A DNA stretch of 64,000 bases. Origin: Natrinema sp. HArc-T2. Its GTDB lineage: Archaea; Halobacteriota; Halobacteria; Halobacteriales; Natrialbaceae. The DNA lies in contig NZ_JBGUAZ010000001.1 in assembly GCF_041821085.1 (NCBI RefSeq), positions 62,001 through 126,000 of the forward strand. Reading direction: 5' to 3'. Both the position numbers and the translations under genes were made by a program. Below the pieces are notes generated by a model, which was not told the origin of the DNA, did no database searches, and saw only the letters and a list, made by a program, of their open reading frames with translations. Positions 32,710-42,456 of this stretch are shown here, piece by piece. The number at the start of each line of letters is the position of its first letter. Within the stretch, counting starts at the first letter, position 1.

Positions 32710-33579
32710 CTACTGGGAGTCGAGCCACGTCGCCAACATGATCTCGTCGACGAGTTCGCCGTCGAGACAGTACTGGCCCTCGTGTTCGCCGTCTCGCTGC
32801 CAGCCGTGTTCTTCCAAGAACGCGAGTGCGTCGTCGTTGGTCGCGGGCACGTTCTGATAGCATTTCTGATACCCGGCGTCGCTGGCCCACTCGAGGCCGT
32901 ACTCGAGCAGCGACGAGCCGATGCCCCGCCGTCGATACTGTGGCTCGACCCCGACGGTGAGTTCGGCAGTGTGACGCAGTGCCGGGAGTGCCGGTGCGTC
33001 GATGTGGAGCCAGCCGACGACATCGCCGTCCGTCGCCGGTGGCTCGGTACGTTCTTCGGACGACTCGGTCTCGGCTTCGTCCTCGGCCGGCTCCGGCAGA
33101 AGGATCGCCACGAAGACGATCCGCGACCGCGCCTCGTTGGCACGGACGAGCGCCGATTCCCGATCGAGTTCCATCGCGACGGTCTCGGCGCCGACGTACG
33201 TCTCGCCCTCGGCGACCGTCCGCATCGTCTCGACGACCCCGGCCCGGTCTTCCTCGCGCGCCGGTCGGATGACGACGACCCCCTCGTCGCACTCGAGATC
33301 AGCCGTCGTTGCCGAGAGCGCGATCCGAACCTTCCCGTCGATGTCGGTCAGATAGCCCTCAGCTTGCAGCGTCTCGAGACACGACTGCAGCTCGTCCTGC
33401 GTGGGTGGCACCGACTCGGTGTACGCCCTCGATCGAGCTGGTTTCGAATCCGAGTGACCGCCGTCGACTTCGATCGATCGCGCCAACTCGGCAGGCGTGA
33501 CGGCTCCGTTTCGCTCGACGTACTCGTAGATGCGTCGCTGGAGCTCGTTTTCGAACGAGCCGGTCGGGTACACGCTCAT
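32710..33579 (-). CDS. Winged-helix/GNAT acetyltransferase fusion
   Basis: A 289-residue protein. Residues about 1-90 look like a winged helix (FENELQRRIYEYVERNGAV, LARSIEVDGGH, LQSCLETLQAEGYLTD). Residues about 100-285 are a GNAT domain with VVVIRPAREEDRAGVVETM, LTVGVEPQYRRRGIGSSL (the acetyl-CoA loop R/Q-x-x-G-I-G) and NDDALAFLEEHGW. An acidic insert (EPAEDEAETESSEERTEPP) interrupts the GNAT sheet. It may be a regulator whose activity is tied to acetyl-CoA, or an acetyltransferase with a DNA- or protein-binding arm. The start is ATG 33579. Confidence 0.8.
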   Translation of the reverse strand: MSVYPTGSFENELQRRIYEYVERNGAVTPAELARSIEVDGGHSDSKPARSRAYTESVPPTQDELQSCLETLQAEGYLTDIDGKVRIALSATTADLECDEGVVVIRPAREEDRAGVVETMRTVAEGETYVGAETVAMELDRESALVRANEARSRIVFVAILLPEPAEDEAETESSEERTEPPATDGDVVGWLHIDAPALPALRHTAELTVGVEPQYRRRGIGSSLLEYGLEWASDAGYQKCYQNVPATNDDALAFLEEHGWQRDGEHEGQYCLDGELVDEIMLATWLDSQ

Positions 33580-33960
33580 AGCAACGACCGCGCGAACCGA
33601 CGGTATTAGTATGCGATTCGTATCAGCGCCGATCTGGTTCCCGCCGCGGCGAAGTACGTCATTGTACTCGAGGCCCAACCGTTTCGAACAGTACGGACGC
33701 CTGTCACGACCGGAAATCACTTGCTAGGACCTGTTCCAGTCGCTGCCGATCCCGACTTGAACGGACTCAGTCGCGATTTACTATCGCGATATGGGGTTTA
33801 TTATAGTGGTGACGGCGACTCACGCCAGCCACTCGGGACACACGTCGGTTGATACGGGAACTGAAATCGAGAACTTGTGACGCAGCATCGACTGTGAACC
33901 GGGGATGGCCCGGCGTTCGACTCGGCCAGCACTCGATTGAGACGGATTCCAGCCAGTCGT

Positions 33961-34005
33961 CATGTCAGTGCCGGCGGATCGCAACCCGCATGCGGGTGTG
34001 CTGGG
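33961..34005. repeat. Decayed copy of the dispersed element
   Basis: ATGTCAGTGCCGGCGG (33961-33976) is followed by AACCCGCATGCGGGTGTGCTGG, which keeps the CCGC/GCGG arms and flanking GTCAG of the family. The ends are lost. Confidence 0.4.
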
Positions 34006-34469
34006 GCCAAGAGATACCAGCCCGCATGACGTGTCGATCGTCCGTCTTGCGCAGGACGTGCCCGCTCTTTCGATCAGCTCACACTGGCGGTCGGACACAT
34101 CACGGACTGCATTCGAACTGCGTGACTCGAGTCCGAGCCCGACCTACGTACACCGACCGTCGAGTTGGGTGAGCGACCGTGGCAGGCAATGGCCGCTTGT
34201 TAGCGCTGTCGTACAGATAGACGATCGTGCGCGCGCGTAGCCACCGCCGTCCGGTCGCCGCCATCAGCCCCGTGTCAGTGGTCTGTCTTCGTCGGCAGTC
34301 ACCGGTCGTGGTCGTTCCTGCTGCGCGTGTTGATCTCGAGATCTCGGTGTGGTTCGTCACAGTATCGTAACACCTGCACCGAGGACGCACCGATCACACC
34401 GTCCGCGGTGCTCGCTCACGATGTTCGCTCCGACCTGCACTCGTGCGATCGGGTGTCCGGTGACGTTCA

Positions 34470-34530
34470 GATAGACGCTTGTCAGTGGGTGCCGGCGGGT
34501 CCGCGACCCGCCATGCACGGGTGCGCCGAG
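34470..34530. repeat. Decayed copy of the dispersed element, flanked by a second repeat
   Basis: ATAGACGCTTGTCAGTGGG is followed by TGCCGGCGGGTCCGCGACCC and GCCATGCACGGGTGCGCC, similar to copies B and F. It follows directly on the tract 34390-34470 that also occurs at 24170-24255. Confidence 0.45.
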
Positions 34531-35322
34531 CTACGCGAGTAGTCGTTCCGACGCCAACGGACGTGAGTCCCGTGGCGTGTCCAATCCAGCAGTCCAAGGC
34601 AGGCGGTTCGAGAGCCGTGGCCTCACGGTTCACTTCGTGACTGTCTCATCCGAGTGGTGGAACGCCGTTCGTGATGGCGGTCGAATCTCGTCTTAGGCTG
34701 TCGCCGATCTCATGCTGTCACACTCGGAGGGTCGACCTGCACACCGACCGGAATCTCGCTTCCTGACCGACGGTAAATCATATATTGCTATATCGAATTA
34801 GTGGTACTTTCGACTGGATCGGATCGATCGCGTCATCACAGTCGCTCGTCGGCGTCGATCGGACGGGCAACCGAACTCACAGCCACTCGAGACCGTCTCG
34901 AAGAAAGACTATTTCGGCGGCAGGTTTACACCGCCTGCGACTGTTCTAGGCTGTAGTATAGCAGTCTCCAATGACGGATCTTGGCGTTCAGCGCTCGCGA
35001 ATCGGCGAGTACGGCACGACCAGTAGCCACTCACTGCCGGCAACCGGACACTGCTGGCTGTTATGGCAGGTGCGTGAAGCCGCAAGGACGAACCTCAAGA
35101 GCGGGGCCCCACGTATCTCCGTAATCACAGCAAAACGACAGCGCAACATGACCCGGCTGAGTTCGTGCGCGAGCGAACGGAAGACGGCGGCACGGACAGC
35201 GCCGACGCCGAACCGGAACGAGCGAGACGGGAGGTCTCCGACTGACAGTGCCCGACACGATGGGAGACGACCAGCATCGACCCAGATTGCCAGCGCAGTT
35301 GTGGACCGAGACACGGTAACTG

Positions 35323-35784
35323 ATGAGTAAGTCAGACACGTTTCAGGCAGAGCCAGCACAGATCCTCTTGGTCGAAGACAACCCCGGCGATGTCCGTCTG
35401 ACCAGAGAGGCGTTCAAACAGGGGCGGATCGAAAACGACCTCCACGTGGTCTCCGACGGGTTCGAGGCGCTTTCGTTTCTCGCACAGGAAGACGAGTACG
35501 CCGATGTACCGCGTCCGGACCTCATTTTGTTGGATCTCAATCTGCCGCGAAAAGACGGCGAGGACGTTCTCAAGGAACTCAAAGACGATCCGGCGCTCCG
35601 GTCGATCCCGGTGATCGTCTTGACGAGTTCGAGCGCCGAAGAAGACATCGCCAGATCCTACGAACTCCACGCCAACGCCTATCTGACGAAGCCGGTCGAT
35701 CCCGACGAGTTCATCGAGACGGTCCGCGCCTTCGAGAAGTTCTGGTTTTCAGTCGTCCGGCTGCCACCGGAGGCCGATATCTAA
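35323..35784 (+). CDS. Response regulator, Rcp1-type single receiver
   Basis: A 153-residue single-domain receiver: [20 protein letters not shown], phospho-acceptor Asp in [29 protein letters not shown], and Lys in [14 protein letters not shown]. It has no output domain, so it probably relays phosphate in the manner of CheY/Rcp1 to a kinase or acts on the next protein. It overlaps the next gene by 1 nt (TAATG), so the two are coupled. No histidine kinase is in the window. Confidence 0.93.
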   Translation: MSKSDTFQAEPAQILLVEDNPGDVRLTREAFKQGRIENDLHVVSDGFEALSFLAQEDEYADVPRPDLILLDLNLPRKDGEDVLKELKDDPALRSIPVIVLTSSSAEEDIARSYELHANAYLTKPVDPDEFIETVRAFEKFWFSVVRLPPEADI

Positions 35785-37472
35785 TGAGTGAGACGAACAC
35801 CCAATCCACCGAGGAGGCAAACTCAGAGACCGACGATGCGCTTCAGGTCCTCCTGATCGAGGACAACCCTGGCGACGCCCGCCTCATCCAAGAGATGCTC
35901 CACGGGACCGAAGAGCTCGTAAAGCGGGTCGGCGCTGCCGAAACGGTCGATCAGACACCCGAGCTATCACACAAGACGAGCCTCGAGGATGGCCTCGAGA
36001 CGATCTCATCCGAGCGAACCGACGTTATTCTTCTGGACCTCAACCTCTCCGACAGCGAGGGGTTGTCGACGCTCGAGACGGTCCATGAGGCATCTGAGAC
36101 GCCGATCGTCGTTTTGACTGGCCTGCGCGATCAGCAGGTCGGCATCAAGGCGATCCAGCGCGGCGCTCAGGACTTCCTCGTCAAAGACGAGGTGACGAGC
36201 GAACTCCTGATCCGGACGATCCATCACGCGATCGAGCGGGCCCGCCAACAGCGGAAACGCCGCCAACAGCGCGAGCAACTCGCGGCGCTCAATCGACTCA
36301 ACCGGATCGGCCACGACATCACCCACGCGGTGATCACGACCGAGACGCGCGCGGAGCTCGAACAACAGGTCTGTGACCGACTCACCGGGTCCGACGCCTA
36401 TCGCTTCGCCTGGATCGGCGAGGTCAATCCGGGCAGCGACCGCGTCACCCCGAAGGCGGCAGCCGGCGTCGAAGAGGGGTACCTCGACGAGATCGACGTC
36501 ACCGTCGACGAAGACGAGAGGAGCGGTCAAGGGCCGGCAGGCACGGCCATTCGGACTGGTCAGGTGCAGGTGATGAACGATGCCCAGACGGATCCCCAGT
36601 TCGAACCGTGGCGAGAGCCGGCACATGCCCGCGGGTATCGATCGTCGGCGGCGATTCCGATTATACACGAGGATCTCGTCTACGGCGTCTTGGGCGTCTA
36701 CTCGTCGTCACCGCGAGCGTTCGAAGGCCCTGAAACCGCCGTCCTCGCCCGGACCGGCGACGTCATCGCCCATGCGATCACTGCGATCGAACGCCGGGAC
36801 GCGCTGGTCAGCGACGCCGTCATCGAACTCGAGTTCCGCGTCGAGGAACTGGCCGAACCCCTGATCGACCTCTCGAGTTCCGAAGCGTGTACGATCACGA
36901 TCGAGCAGCTGGTCGGCGGTGACGAGACGCTTCTGGTGTATGGCTCGGCTCAGGATGTCTCCCAGGACGCGTTCACCGAGGCCGTCGACCGAACCGACGG
37001 CATCAGCGACGTTCGAGTCCTCTCAGCCAAACGCGACGAATTCGAGTTCGAACTCGTCGCACCGACGGCTACCTCCCTGTTCGAGACGATCGCAACCCAC
37101 GGCGGTCGCGTCGCCTCGGCGACGATCGACGACGGGGAGTTCCGCTTCGTCGTCGAACTCCCGCGTGGACGGGACACCCGCCAGATGATCGAGCTTATCA
37201 GAGGCCAGCGCGACGACATTACCTACCTCGCACAGCGAACGGTCGAACGAAGCGAGCGCGGCGAGGCCGGCGCGACGTCCGTCCTCGAGGACGAACTTAC
37301 CGAGAAACAGCGGGCCGCCCTCGAGACGGCCTACTTCGGGGGCTACTTCGACTGGCCCCGAGAGAGCACCGGCGAGGAGATCGCCGATCGATTGGGTATC
37401 GCACCGGCGACGCTCAACCAGCACCTCCGGACAGCCGAACGGAAGTTCTTCGACTCAGTGCTCGGCGAGTAG
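35784..37472 (+). CDS. Receiver-GAF-HTH_10 transcriptional regulator (Bat-like)
   Basis: A 562-residue protein. The N-terminal receiver (about 20-145) has LLIEDNPGDARLIQEML, DVILLDLNLSDSEG, VLTGLRDQQVGIKA and QDFLVKDEV. A coiled coil (ERARQQRKRRQQREQLAAL) follows, then a GAF domain (about 195-340; VCDRLTGSDAYRFAWIGEV, GYRSSAAIPIIHEDLVYGVL), a Bat-type region and an HTH_10 (LTEKQRAALETAYFGGYFDW then LNQHLRTAERKFFDSVLG). It likely turns a phosphorelay into transcription control with the coupled 35323 receiver. The GAF ligand is unknown. Confidence 0.9.
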   Translation: MSETNTQSTEEANSETDDALQVLLIEDNPGDARLIQEMLHGTEELVKRVGAAETVDQTPELSHKTSLEDGLETISSERTDVILLDLNLSDSEGLSTLETVHEASETPIVVLTGLRDQQVGIKAIQRGAQDFLVKDEVTSELLIRTIHHAIERARQQRKRRQQREQLAALNRLNRIGHDITHAVITTETRAELEQQVCDRLTGSDAYRFAWIGEVNPGSDRVTPKAAAGVEEGYLDEIDVTVDEDERSGQGPAGTAIRTGQVQVMNDAQTDPQFEPWREPAHARGYRSSAAIPIIHEDLVYGVLGVYSSSPRAFEGPETAVLARTGDVIAHAITAIERRDALVSDAVIELEFRVEELAEPLIDLSSSEACTITIEQLVGGDETLLVYGSAQDVSQDAFTEAVDRTDGISDVRVLSAKRDEFEFELVAPTATSLFETIATHGGRVASATIDDGEFRFVVELPRGRDTRQMIELIRGQRDDITYLAQRTVERSERGEAGATSVLEDELTEKQRAALETAYFGGYFDWPRESTGEEIADRLGIAPATLNQHLRTAERKFFDSVLGE

Positions 37473-37545
37473 CGATCGGTGTTGCCGTCGCTGGCCTCGC
37501 TGGCTCGCTCGAGTCCGCTTCAAAGCGAAAACTAGTGTCGGACGA

Positions 37546-38148
37546 TTATGCTGCACCGCGGGGTTCGGTCGCGGGCGGGGTCACGTCCTCGATCGGTCGG
37601 GACGCCATCGCGACAGAGACCATCGAGAGGCCAGTCACGAGAAGGCTCACGCCCACGAGCAGGCCGATCGCCCAGGCTGCCGTGGCCGGGAAGCCGGCCC
37701 AGAGGAGGCCGGCGAGGACCAGCGAGATGACGCCGCTGACGGCGATCGACGTCCGTCCCGGGGCCGACCCCATCCACAGCGCCAGCCCCAGTTCGACGAT
37801 GCCGTCGACGAACAGGTACGCCACGAGCGCCACCGTCAGAGTGACGAGCGCGACGGCGGGTGCGGCGAGTACGGCCACCCCGGCGAGTACCGAGACGATC
37901 GCGAGCGCAACCTGCCAGAGCGAGCCGCGCCAGCCGCGTGCCGTGAACGCGTGGACGGCGTGGACGAGCCCGCCGACGACGAGGAGCGCCCCGAGCGCGA
38001 TCGATACCGAAAGCCCGGTGACGACCGGAGTGGCCATCGCGAGGATGCCAACCAATCCGACGATCCCGCCCGCGATCGCGAGGGGGCGCCAGTCGCTCTC
38101 GAGGGTGGTCCCCTTGGCGTACACAGTGTCTGCTGTTTCACTGCTCAT
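37546..38148 (-). CDS. HdeD-family (DUF308) membrane protein
   Basis: The 200-residue protein has six hydrophobic helices (for example AIAGGIVGLVGILAMATPVV, LSVSIALGALLVVGGLVHAV, VALAIVSVLAGVAVLAAPAV and AAWAIGLLVGVSLLVTGLSM). The repeated GxxxxxGxxxLxxP layout is typical of the HdeD/DUF308 family. A TATA-like GTTATATACG on the minus strand at about 38178-38187 lies 30-39 nt upstream, supporting ATG 38148. The molecular function is unclear. Confidence 0.82.
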   Translation of the reverse strand: MSSETADTVYAKGTTLESDWRPLAIAGGIVGLVGILAMATPVVTGLSVSIALGALLVVGGLVHAVHAFTARGWRGSLWQVALAIVSVLAGVAVLAAPAVALVTLTVALVAYLFVDGIVELGLALWMGSAPGRTSIAVSGVISLVLAGLLWAGFPATAAWAIGLLVGVSLLVTGLSMVSVAMASRPIEDVTPPATEPRGAA

Positions 38149-38317
38149 TGTTGTTCACAGTACTCCGTACGTCGTGTACGTATATAACACAATTCTGCGA
38201 TTTGACAGTGTGTTCCAAAGGGAGACCGGTCCGAAACCCGGATGAACGGCAGTGTCAGGTCGGCTCGAAGGACTCGAGACGGAAGGCAGCCGAACCACGA
38301 CGACTATCCCAGTGGCC

Positions 38318-38434
38318 ATGAGATGTCAAGCCGTGACCGACGATCACGATGACCGCGAGTGTGACCTCTGTGGAGCGCGGATTCCGACAGCCGTCTACCA
38401 CGAGCACCTGCTCAAGTCGTGTCCTGGCCGCTGA
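38318..38434 (+). CDS. Micro-protein with CDLC...HxxxLLxxC zinc pattern
   Basis: A 38-residue protein (a GTG at 38333 or a longer frame from 38252 are alternatives): DDRECDLCGARIPTAVYHEH followed by LLKSCPGR. A CxxC, then His and Cys, gives a single CCHC-type knuckle. It lies between the HdeD-like gene and arcS; the function is unknown. Confidence 0.5.
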   Translation: MRCQAVTDDHDDRECDLCGARIPTAVYHEHLLKSCPGR

Positions 38435-38479
38435 TACTGGTCGGACAACGCGGTTCTGATATCGAGCGCCCGCAGCCGC

Positions 38480-40231
38480 TTACTTCTCCTCGACGTGGCG
38501 GATCTCGCAGGCGATCCCGCGCGTGCTCTCTGCCATCTCGCGGCCGAACATCTCGGCGCGACCGACGGCGAAGGCGTTCGGACCCTCGACGATCACCTCG
38601 TCGCCGACGCGGATGTCCTCGTCGGCGTCGACGACCCCCGGCGCGAGCACACTGCCGTGAGGGACGAAGCCATCGATCTCGACGTGCTTGACGGGCGCGT
38701 CGCTTGCAAGCCAGCGCTTGGCTCCCTCGAGCGTAAACGACAGCGTCCCGTACTGGGGCACCATCGTCGCGAGCTGGGTGTCCTCGTTGTCGCGGACCTG
38801 AATCTTGGGGTAGCGGCTCGTGGTTTGAATATCCGCGAAGAGGTCGTCGCCGGCGCCGTCACCGAGTAGGTAGTCGGCGATGGCGCGGACGGTGTTGTGT
38901 TCGCGCTCGCGCTTGGAGTATTTCAGCTCGCCCGACAGCGCCTCGGAAAGGTTCGCAAGCGATTCGTCGTCGGTCGGGTGTTCGGCGACGGTGTAGGTAA
39001 TATCGAGGTCGAGTCGTTTCTCGACGCGCTCGACGATGTCGCGGTAGCCCTCGTCGGGGACGTGGGCGATGATTTTCGGGTACTCGTTGCGCTCGAGGTA
39101 TCGCTGGAGGACTTCGGCCACGAATTGCTTCTCGTCTTCCGACCAGCGGCCCGTGACGACGGTGTCGTAGTGCTGGGCGGGGTATGTCGTCTCGAGTTCC
39201 TGCGGGACGACGCCGATGGGGCTGGTCATCGAGACGAGGTGGCCGCGCCACTGGATGACGTCGTGGAACTGGCGGTGGCTCTGGGACTCGCTGTAGGGCT
39301 TGGTGGCCGAACAGGGGACGAGCACGAGCGGGTTGTCGAACCGGTTGCGATACCGTGTCGTCACCCGATCGGCGAAGCGCTGGATTTCGACCCGGCGAAG
39401 CGTGTCCTCGGTCGCCGCGTTGATCTGGGCGTCCCGAAGAATGGGCGTGCGCTCCTCGAGATACCCCCACTGCGAGTCGAGTTCGCGCATGGCGGCGGTG
39501 AGCCACTGGTCGTGGCGGGCCTGGCCCTCGATATAGTCGCGGAGTCGGCCATCGCGGATCCGCCGCCGGACGATCGCCAGTTCCGACGCGAGGGCGTGTC
39601 GGTTGTGTTCGGCACAGTCTTCGCGGGTGAACTCCTCGCGCGGTTGCTGGCAGGCCGGACACGAACAGGGGAGTTCGTCGAGATCCTCGAGGAAGTACGC
39701 CTCGTCGGTCGTGAGATACCGACCTTCAGTCCCTTTGACGACTGCTGCAGTCTCATCGAACAGGTCGACCCCGGCGTAGGCCAACAGGGCGACGTTTCGC
39801 GGCGTCGCGACGCCGGAGAACAGCAACGCGGTGTCGGCGGGGATCGCCTCACGAGCGTCGACGACGGCTTCGACCAGCGCTGCGCCGTGGCCCATCACCG
39901 ACTGGATGTCCGAGAGGGCGTATGCGTCCGTCCCGTGATCGTCGACGTGGTCGCTCGAGACGACGGCAACGCTCGGGTAGTCGACGTCGGGATACTCGAC
40001 GGCAAAGGATTCCTGGACCTCCGGGGCGGTCCCGCCGGGAAACGCCCGGTGGGGAAGGACGGTCAGTGTCGACTCGTCTCCCTCGGGGACCTCGCGGGAC
40101 TGGCTCCAGAGCGAGCCTGCATCCTCGAGGATGTCATCGACGAGGGCAGGCGTCGAACGGGGCGACGAGAGGCGGAGTTCGCCCACGCGCGCGGCCCCAT
40201 CGCGCTCGTGCACTTCGAAATAGTCGGTCAT
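38480..40231 (-). CDS. arcS: Archaeosine synthase subunit ArcS (TGT-like with PUA domain)
   Basis: The 583-residue protein has a TGT-like N-terminal half with zinc ligands CSCPAC (189-194) and a later His, and the ArcS hallmark PCSATKPYS (306-314). A PUA domain at the C-terminus (TLEGAKRWLA, then DEVIVEGPNAFAVGRAEMFG) binds the acceptor stem. ArcS adds lysine to preQ0 at tRNA position 15; RaSEA, also in this window, then releases the archaeosine product. The start is ATG 40231 (MTDYFEVHERDG), as the longer frame is unsupported. Confidence 0.93.
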   Translation of the reverse strand: MTDYFEVHERDGAARVGELRLSSPRSTPALVDDILEDAGSLWSQSREVPEGDESTLTVLPHRAFPGGTAPEVQESFAVEYPDVDYPSVAVVSSDHVDDHGTDAYALSDIQSVMGHGAALVEAVVDAREAIPADTALLFSGVATPRNVALLAYAGVDLFDETAAVVKGTEGRYLTTDEAYFLEDLDELPCSCPACQQPREEFTREDCAEHNRHALASELAIVRRRIRDGRLRDYIEGQARHDQWLTAAMRELDSQWGYLEERTPILRDAQINAATEDTLRRVEIQRFADRVTTRYRNRFDNPLVLVPCSATKPYSESQSHRQFHDVIQWRGHLVSMTSPIGVVPQELETTYPAQHYDTVVTGRWSEDEKQFVAEVLQRYLERNEYPKIIAHVPDEGYRDIVERVEKRLDLDITYTVAEHPTDDESLANLSEALSGELKYSKREREHNTVRAIADYLLGDGAGDDLFADIQTTSRYPKIQVRDNEDTQLATMVPQYGTLSFTLEGAKRWLASDAPVKHVEIDGFVPHGSVLAPGVVDADEDIRVGDEVIVEGPNAFAVGRAEMFGREMAESTRGIACEIRHVEEK

Positions 40232-40410
40232 ACCCGATATGACCGGGGCGGGCGAAAGAGGTTGTCGATACCCCATGACTGGATTCGGACTGGCGAACCG
40301 TCATTTGTCACGACTGCCTTTTGCTTATTACTGAGCGAAATGACCAAGGAACAGTACAATACATTTGGGAAAATTAACCTTTATCACCTTTCAGTTTGAT
40401 GCCCATCTAT

Positions 40411-42456
40411 ATGTCATCAGTATTGAAATCGATAGCGAACCTGCGATCGACAGACGGATTCAGGGCGTTTCTGGCCGTGTTCATGGTCGCAGTTGTCGGT
40501 GTCGCGACGATCGGACTCCCTGCCATCGTCGGCGGCCCGACGACAACCGTCGAGGCAGCAGAGCCCTCCCCGGAAGTCAAATCGTACGACTCGGTCGCAC
40601 AGGCCGAATCGCAACTCGGCCCAGCCGATGACGTCTATCTCGGCGAGAACGGGAGTGCCGTCCTCCAGTACGATAGCGACTCTGCCGATGTCAACAAATT
40701 CGACATGGGCATGGACGTCAGCGAAGGACTGGTTCACCTGCTCGTCGTCGACGACGTCGAAAATCCAAGCGAGGAACTCGAGTCGATGAACGCTTCGGCG
40801 GTTCTCGACCAGCAGGGACTCTCCGGAAGCGGCTCCATGGTCATGGAGCGACCGGATGACCTCACGGATCTCTCCGTCGATGTCTCCGGTGAAGTTTCCG
40901 AGGACACGAACGAGTTCGACGCAGACCTGTCCGGAACGTTCGACAGCGAAAGCATGACCACCGGGACTGTCACCACGAGCGGTGAGTTCTCCGCTACTGC
41001 AGACCGCCTCGAGACGAGCGGTGACGTGTCCGTCGAGGGAGACAGCATGAGCGGGACACAAGACGTGTACGTCAATGCCGCCCTGACGGAGACAAAAGAC
41101 GGCTACACGGTCGACGTCACCCAAGAACAGACTCTCTCCCAGTATACTGCCGGTCAGTGGGAGACGCGAGATCGCGCCAAGCAGACGCTTCAGGGCCAGT
41201 ATGGGATGGTCGCGACAGCACTGGGCGGCACCAGTGAGATCGAGATCACGAGCTACGACTTCCAAGAGGGATCGAACGGTCAGTCCCAGCTCGACATCGA
41301 ATACACCGTTACGTACACCGGAATCGACAGCGGGCTCGAAGAGCAACTGACCGAACAGCTGACGACCGATCAGTCGAACGACCTGACCCGCTCGGAAGCG
41401 GAGACCATCGCAACCAGCGTCACCGATGTCGAACTCGAGAACATCGAGTTCATGCTCGACGTGAGCGATGGATCGGCCGATGCCGAGTGGGACATCGAAA
41501 TCGCGAATTACGACGAACTGACGTTTGCGATGTTCGATCTGATGGAAGCAGCCGATACGAGCGGGCAGTTCTCCGAGGAGCAACTCGAGAACGCACGAGC
41601 GTCCATCGAGGCCCAGCAGGCAGCGAACCTCGGGACGACGGTTACGTGGGACGGCTCGCTCGAGCAATCGACCAGTGACGTGACGTTCGATCTGACGGTC
41701 ACGGGCGACACGCAAAACTGGGATGCCTACCTCGACGAACTCGAATCCCGTGGCATCGAGTCGCCAAACGACGTGACGTTCGATCTGACAGCCGAAACCA
41801 GTGGTGACGAACTCTCGATGAGCGGTGAGTTCGAGGTCGAGGCCGAGGACCTGGCCGGCCAGGCGATCAACAGTTGGACAGAGTCAATCCAGAACAGTCA
41901 GCCGTCGCCGACGATGTCCCCGGAAACGGAAGAGTTCGTGTCGGCACTCGACGAGTCTAACCTCGAGGTCGCAAGTATCGACGCCGGGCTCAAAGACGGC
42001 ACGGTGCGCGTCGAAGCCGGAGCGGAATTCGAGAACATGAGCAAACTCACCGATACGGTCACCGATAGCATGTCTATCAGTGGAGTCACGACCGAGCAGA
42101 ATGGTGAGACGACATCGCTGTACGTCTACGTCGACGATATGGGCGGGATCGACACTGCATCGGCGACGAAGGCGGATCTCGAACATCTCGACGTGGTCGG
42201 AGCGACGACGACCGTCCACCAAGCCGGCCAGTGGGACGCTGATCTCCCGCAGACGGATACCGAGACGATGAGCGAATTCCTCGAGACCCAACGCAACAAG
42301 CTGTCTAGTGACGAGACAGCCGACAACGAGACGGCCAACAACGAGACGACAGACGAGACCGACGACTCCGATAGCACACCCGGCTTCGGGTTCGGAGCGG
42401 GACTCGCATCGGTTGCAGGACTGCTGACGGCGCTCCTGCTCCGACGGCGACCGTAG
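40411..42456 (+). CDS. Large secreted PGF-CTERM protein, unknown function
   Basis: A 681-residue acidic protein with a signal-like N-terminal helix (AFLAVFMVAVVGVATIGLPA) and a PGF-CTERM tail: TPGFGFGAGLASVAGL then LLTALLLRRRP, preceded by DNETANNETTDETDD. The tail marks it for archaeosortase A processing and lipid anchoring at the surface. The middle contains repeated beta-rich modules (for example VTFDLTVTGDTQNW and VTFDLTAETSGDEL). The start is ATG 40411, or 40399. It is the only large surface protein in the arc/nos region. Confidence 0.85.
   Translation: MSSVLKSIANLRSTDGFRAFLAVFMVAVVGVATIGLPAIVGGPTTTVEAAEPSPEVKSYDSVAQAESQLGPADDVYLGENGSAVLQYDSDSADVNKFDMGMDVSEGLVHLLVVDDVENPSEELESMNASAVLDQQGLSGSGSMVMERPDDLTDLSVDVSGEVSEDTNEFDADLSGTFDSESMTTGTVTTSGEFSATADRLETSGDVSVEGDSMSGTQDVYVNAALTETKDGYTVDVTQEQTLSQYTAGQWETRDRAKQTLQGQYGMVATALGGTSEIEITSYDFQEGSNGQSQLDIEYTVTYTGIDSGLEEQLTEQLTTDQSNDLTRSEAETIATSVTDVELENIEFMLDVSDGSADAEWDIEIANYDELTFAMFDLMEAADTSGQFSEEQLENARASIEAQQAANLGTTVTWDGSLEQSTSDVTFDLTVTGDTQNWDAYLDELESRGIESPNDVTFDLTAETSGDELSMSGEFEVEAEDLAGQAINSWTESIQNSQPSPTMSPETEEFVSALDESNLEVASIDAGLKDGTVRVEAGAEFENMSKLTDTVTDSMSISGVTTEQNGETTSLYVYVDDMGGIDTASATKADLEHLDVVGATTTVHQAGQWDADLPQTDTETMSEFLETQRNKLSSDETADNETANNETTDETDDSDSTPGFGFGAGLASVAGLLTALLLRRRP

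Larger units (their letters stand above)
33580..35322. other. 1.7-kb region without a convincing gene
   Basis: All open frames here are short, lack family motifs and are interrupted. What can be seen: decayed copies of the palindromic element (33961-34005 and about 34470-34530), a repeated tract (34390-34470) shared with 24170-24255, a small inverted repeat TCGCGAT/ATCGCGA near 33770-33790, and A/T-rich islands near 33780-33810 and 34770-34805. It looks like a graveyard of decayed sequence, or a non-coding region with unknown RNAs. Confidence 0.6.

Noticed and set aside
34971-35330. Open frame of 119 codons upstream of the receiver gene
   Set aside because: Its composition (Ser, Thr, Arg, Ala rich, few acidic residues) is unlike haloarchaeal proteins, it overlaps the real receiver start and shows no motif.
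38897-40399. Long plus-strand frame opposite arcS
   Set aside because: Antisense shadow of a gene with clear ArcS motifs; similar shadows oppose nosD (45736-46992), tgtA (47763-49070) and cetZ (61846-63009).
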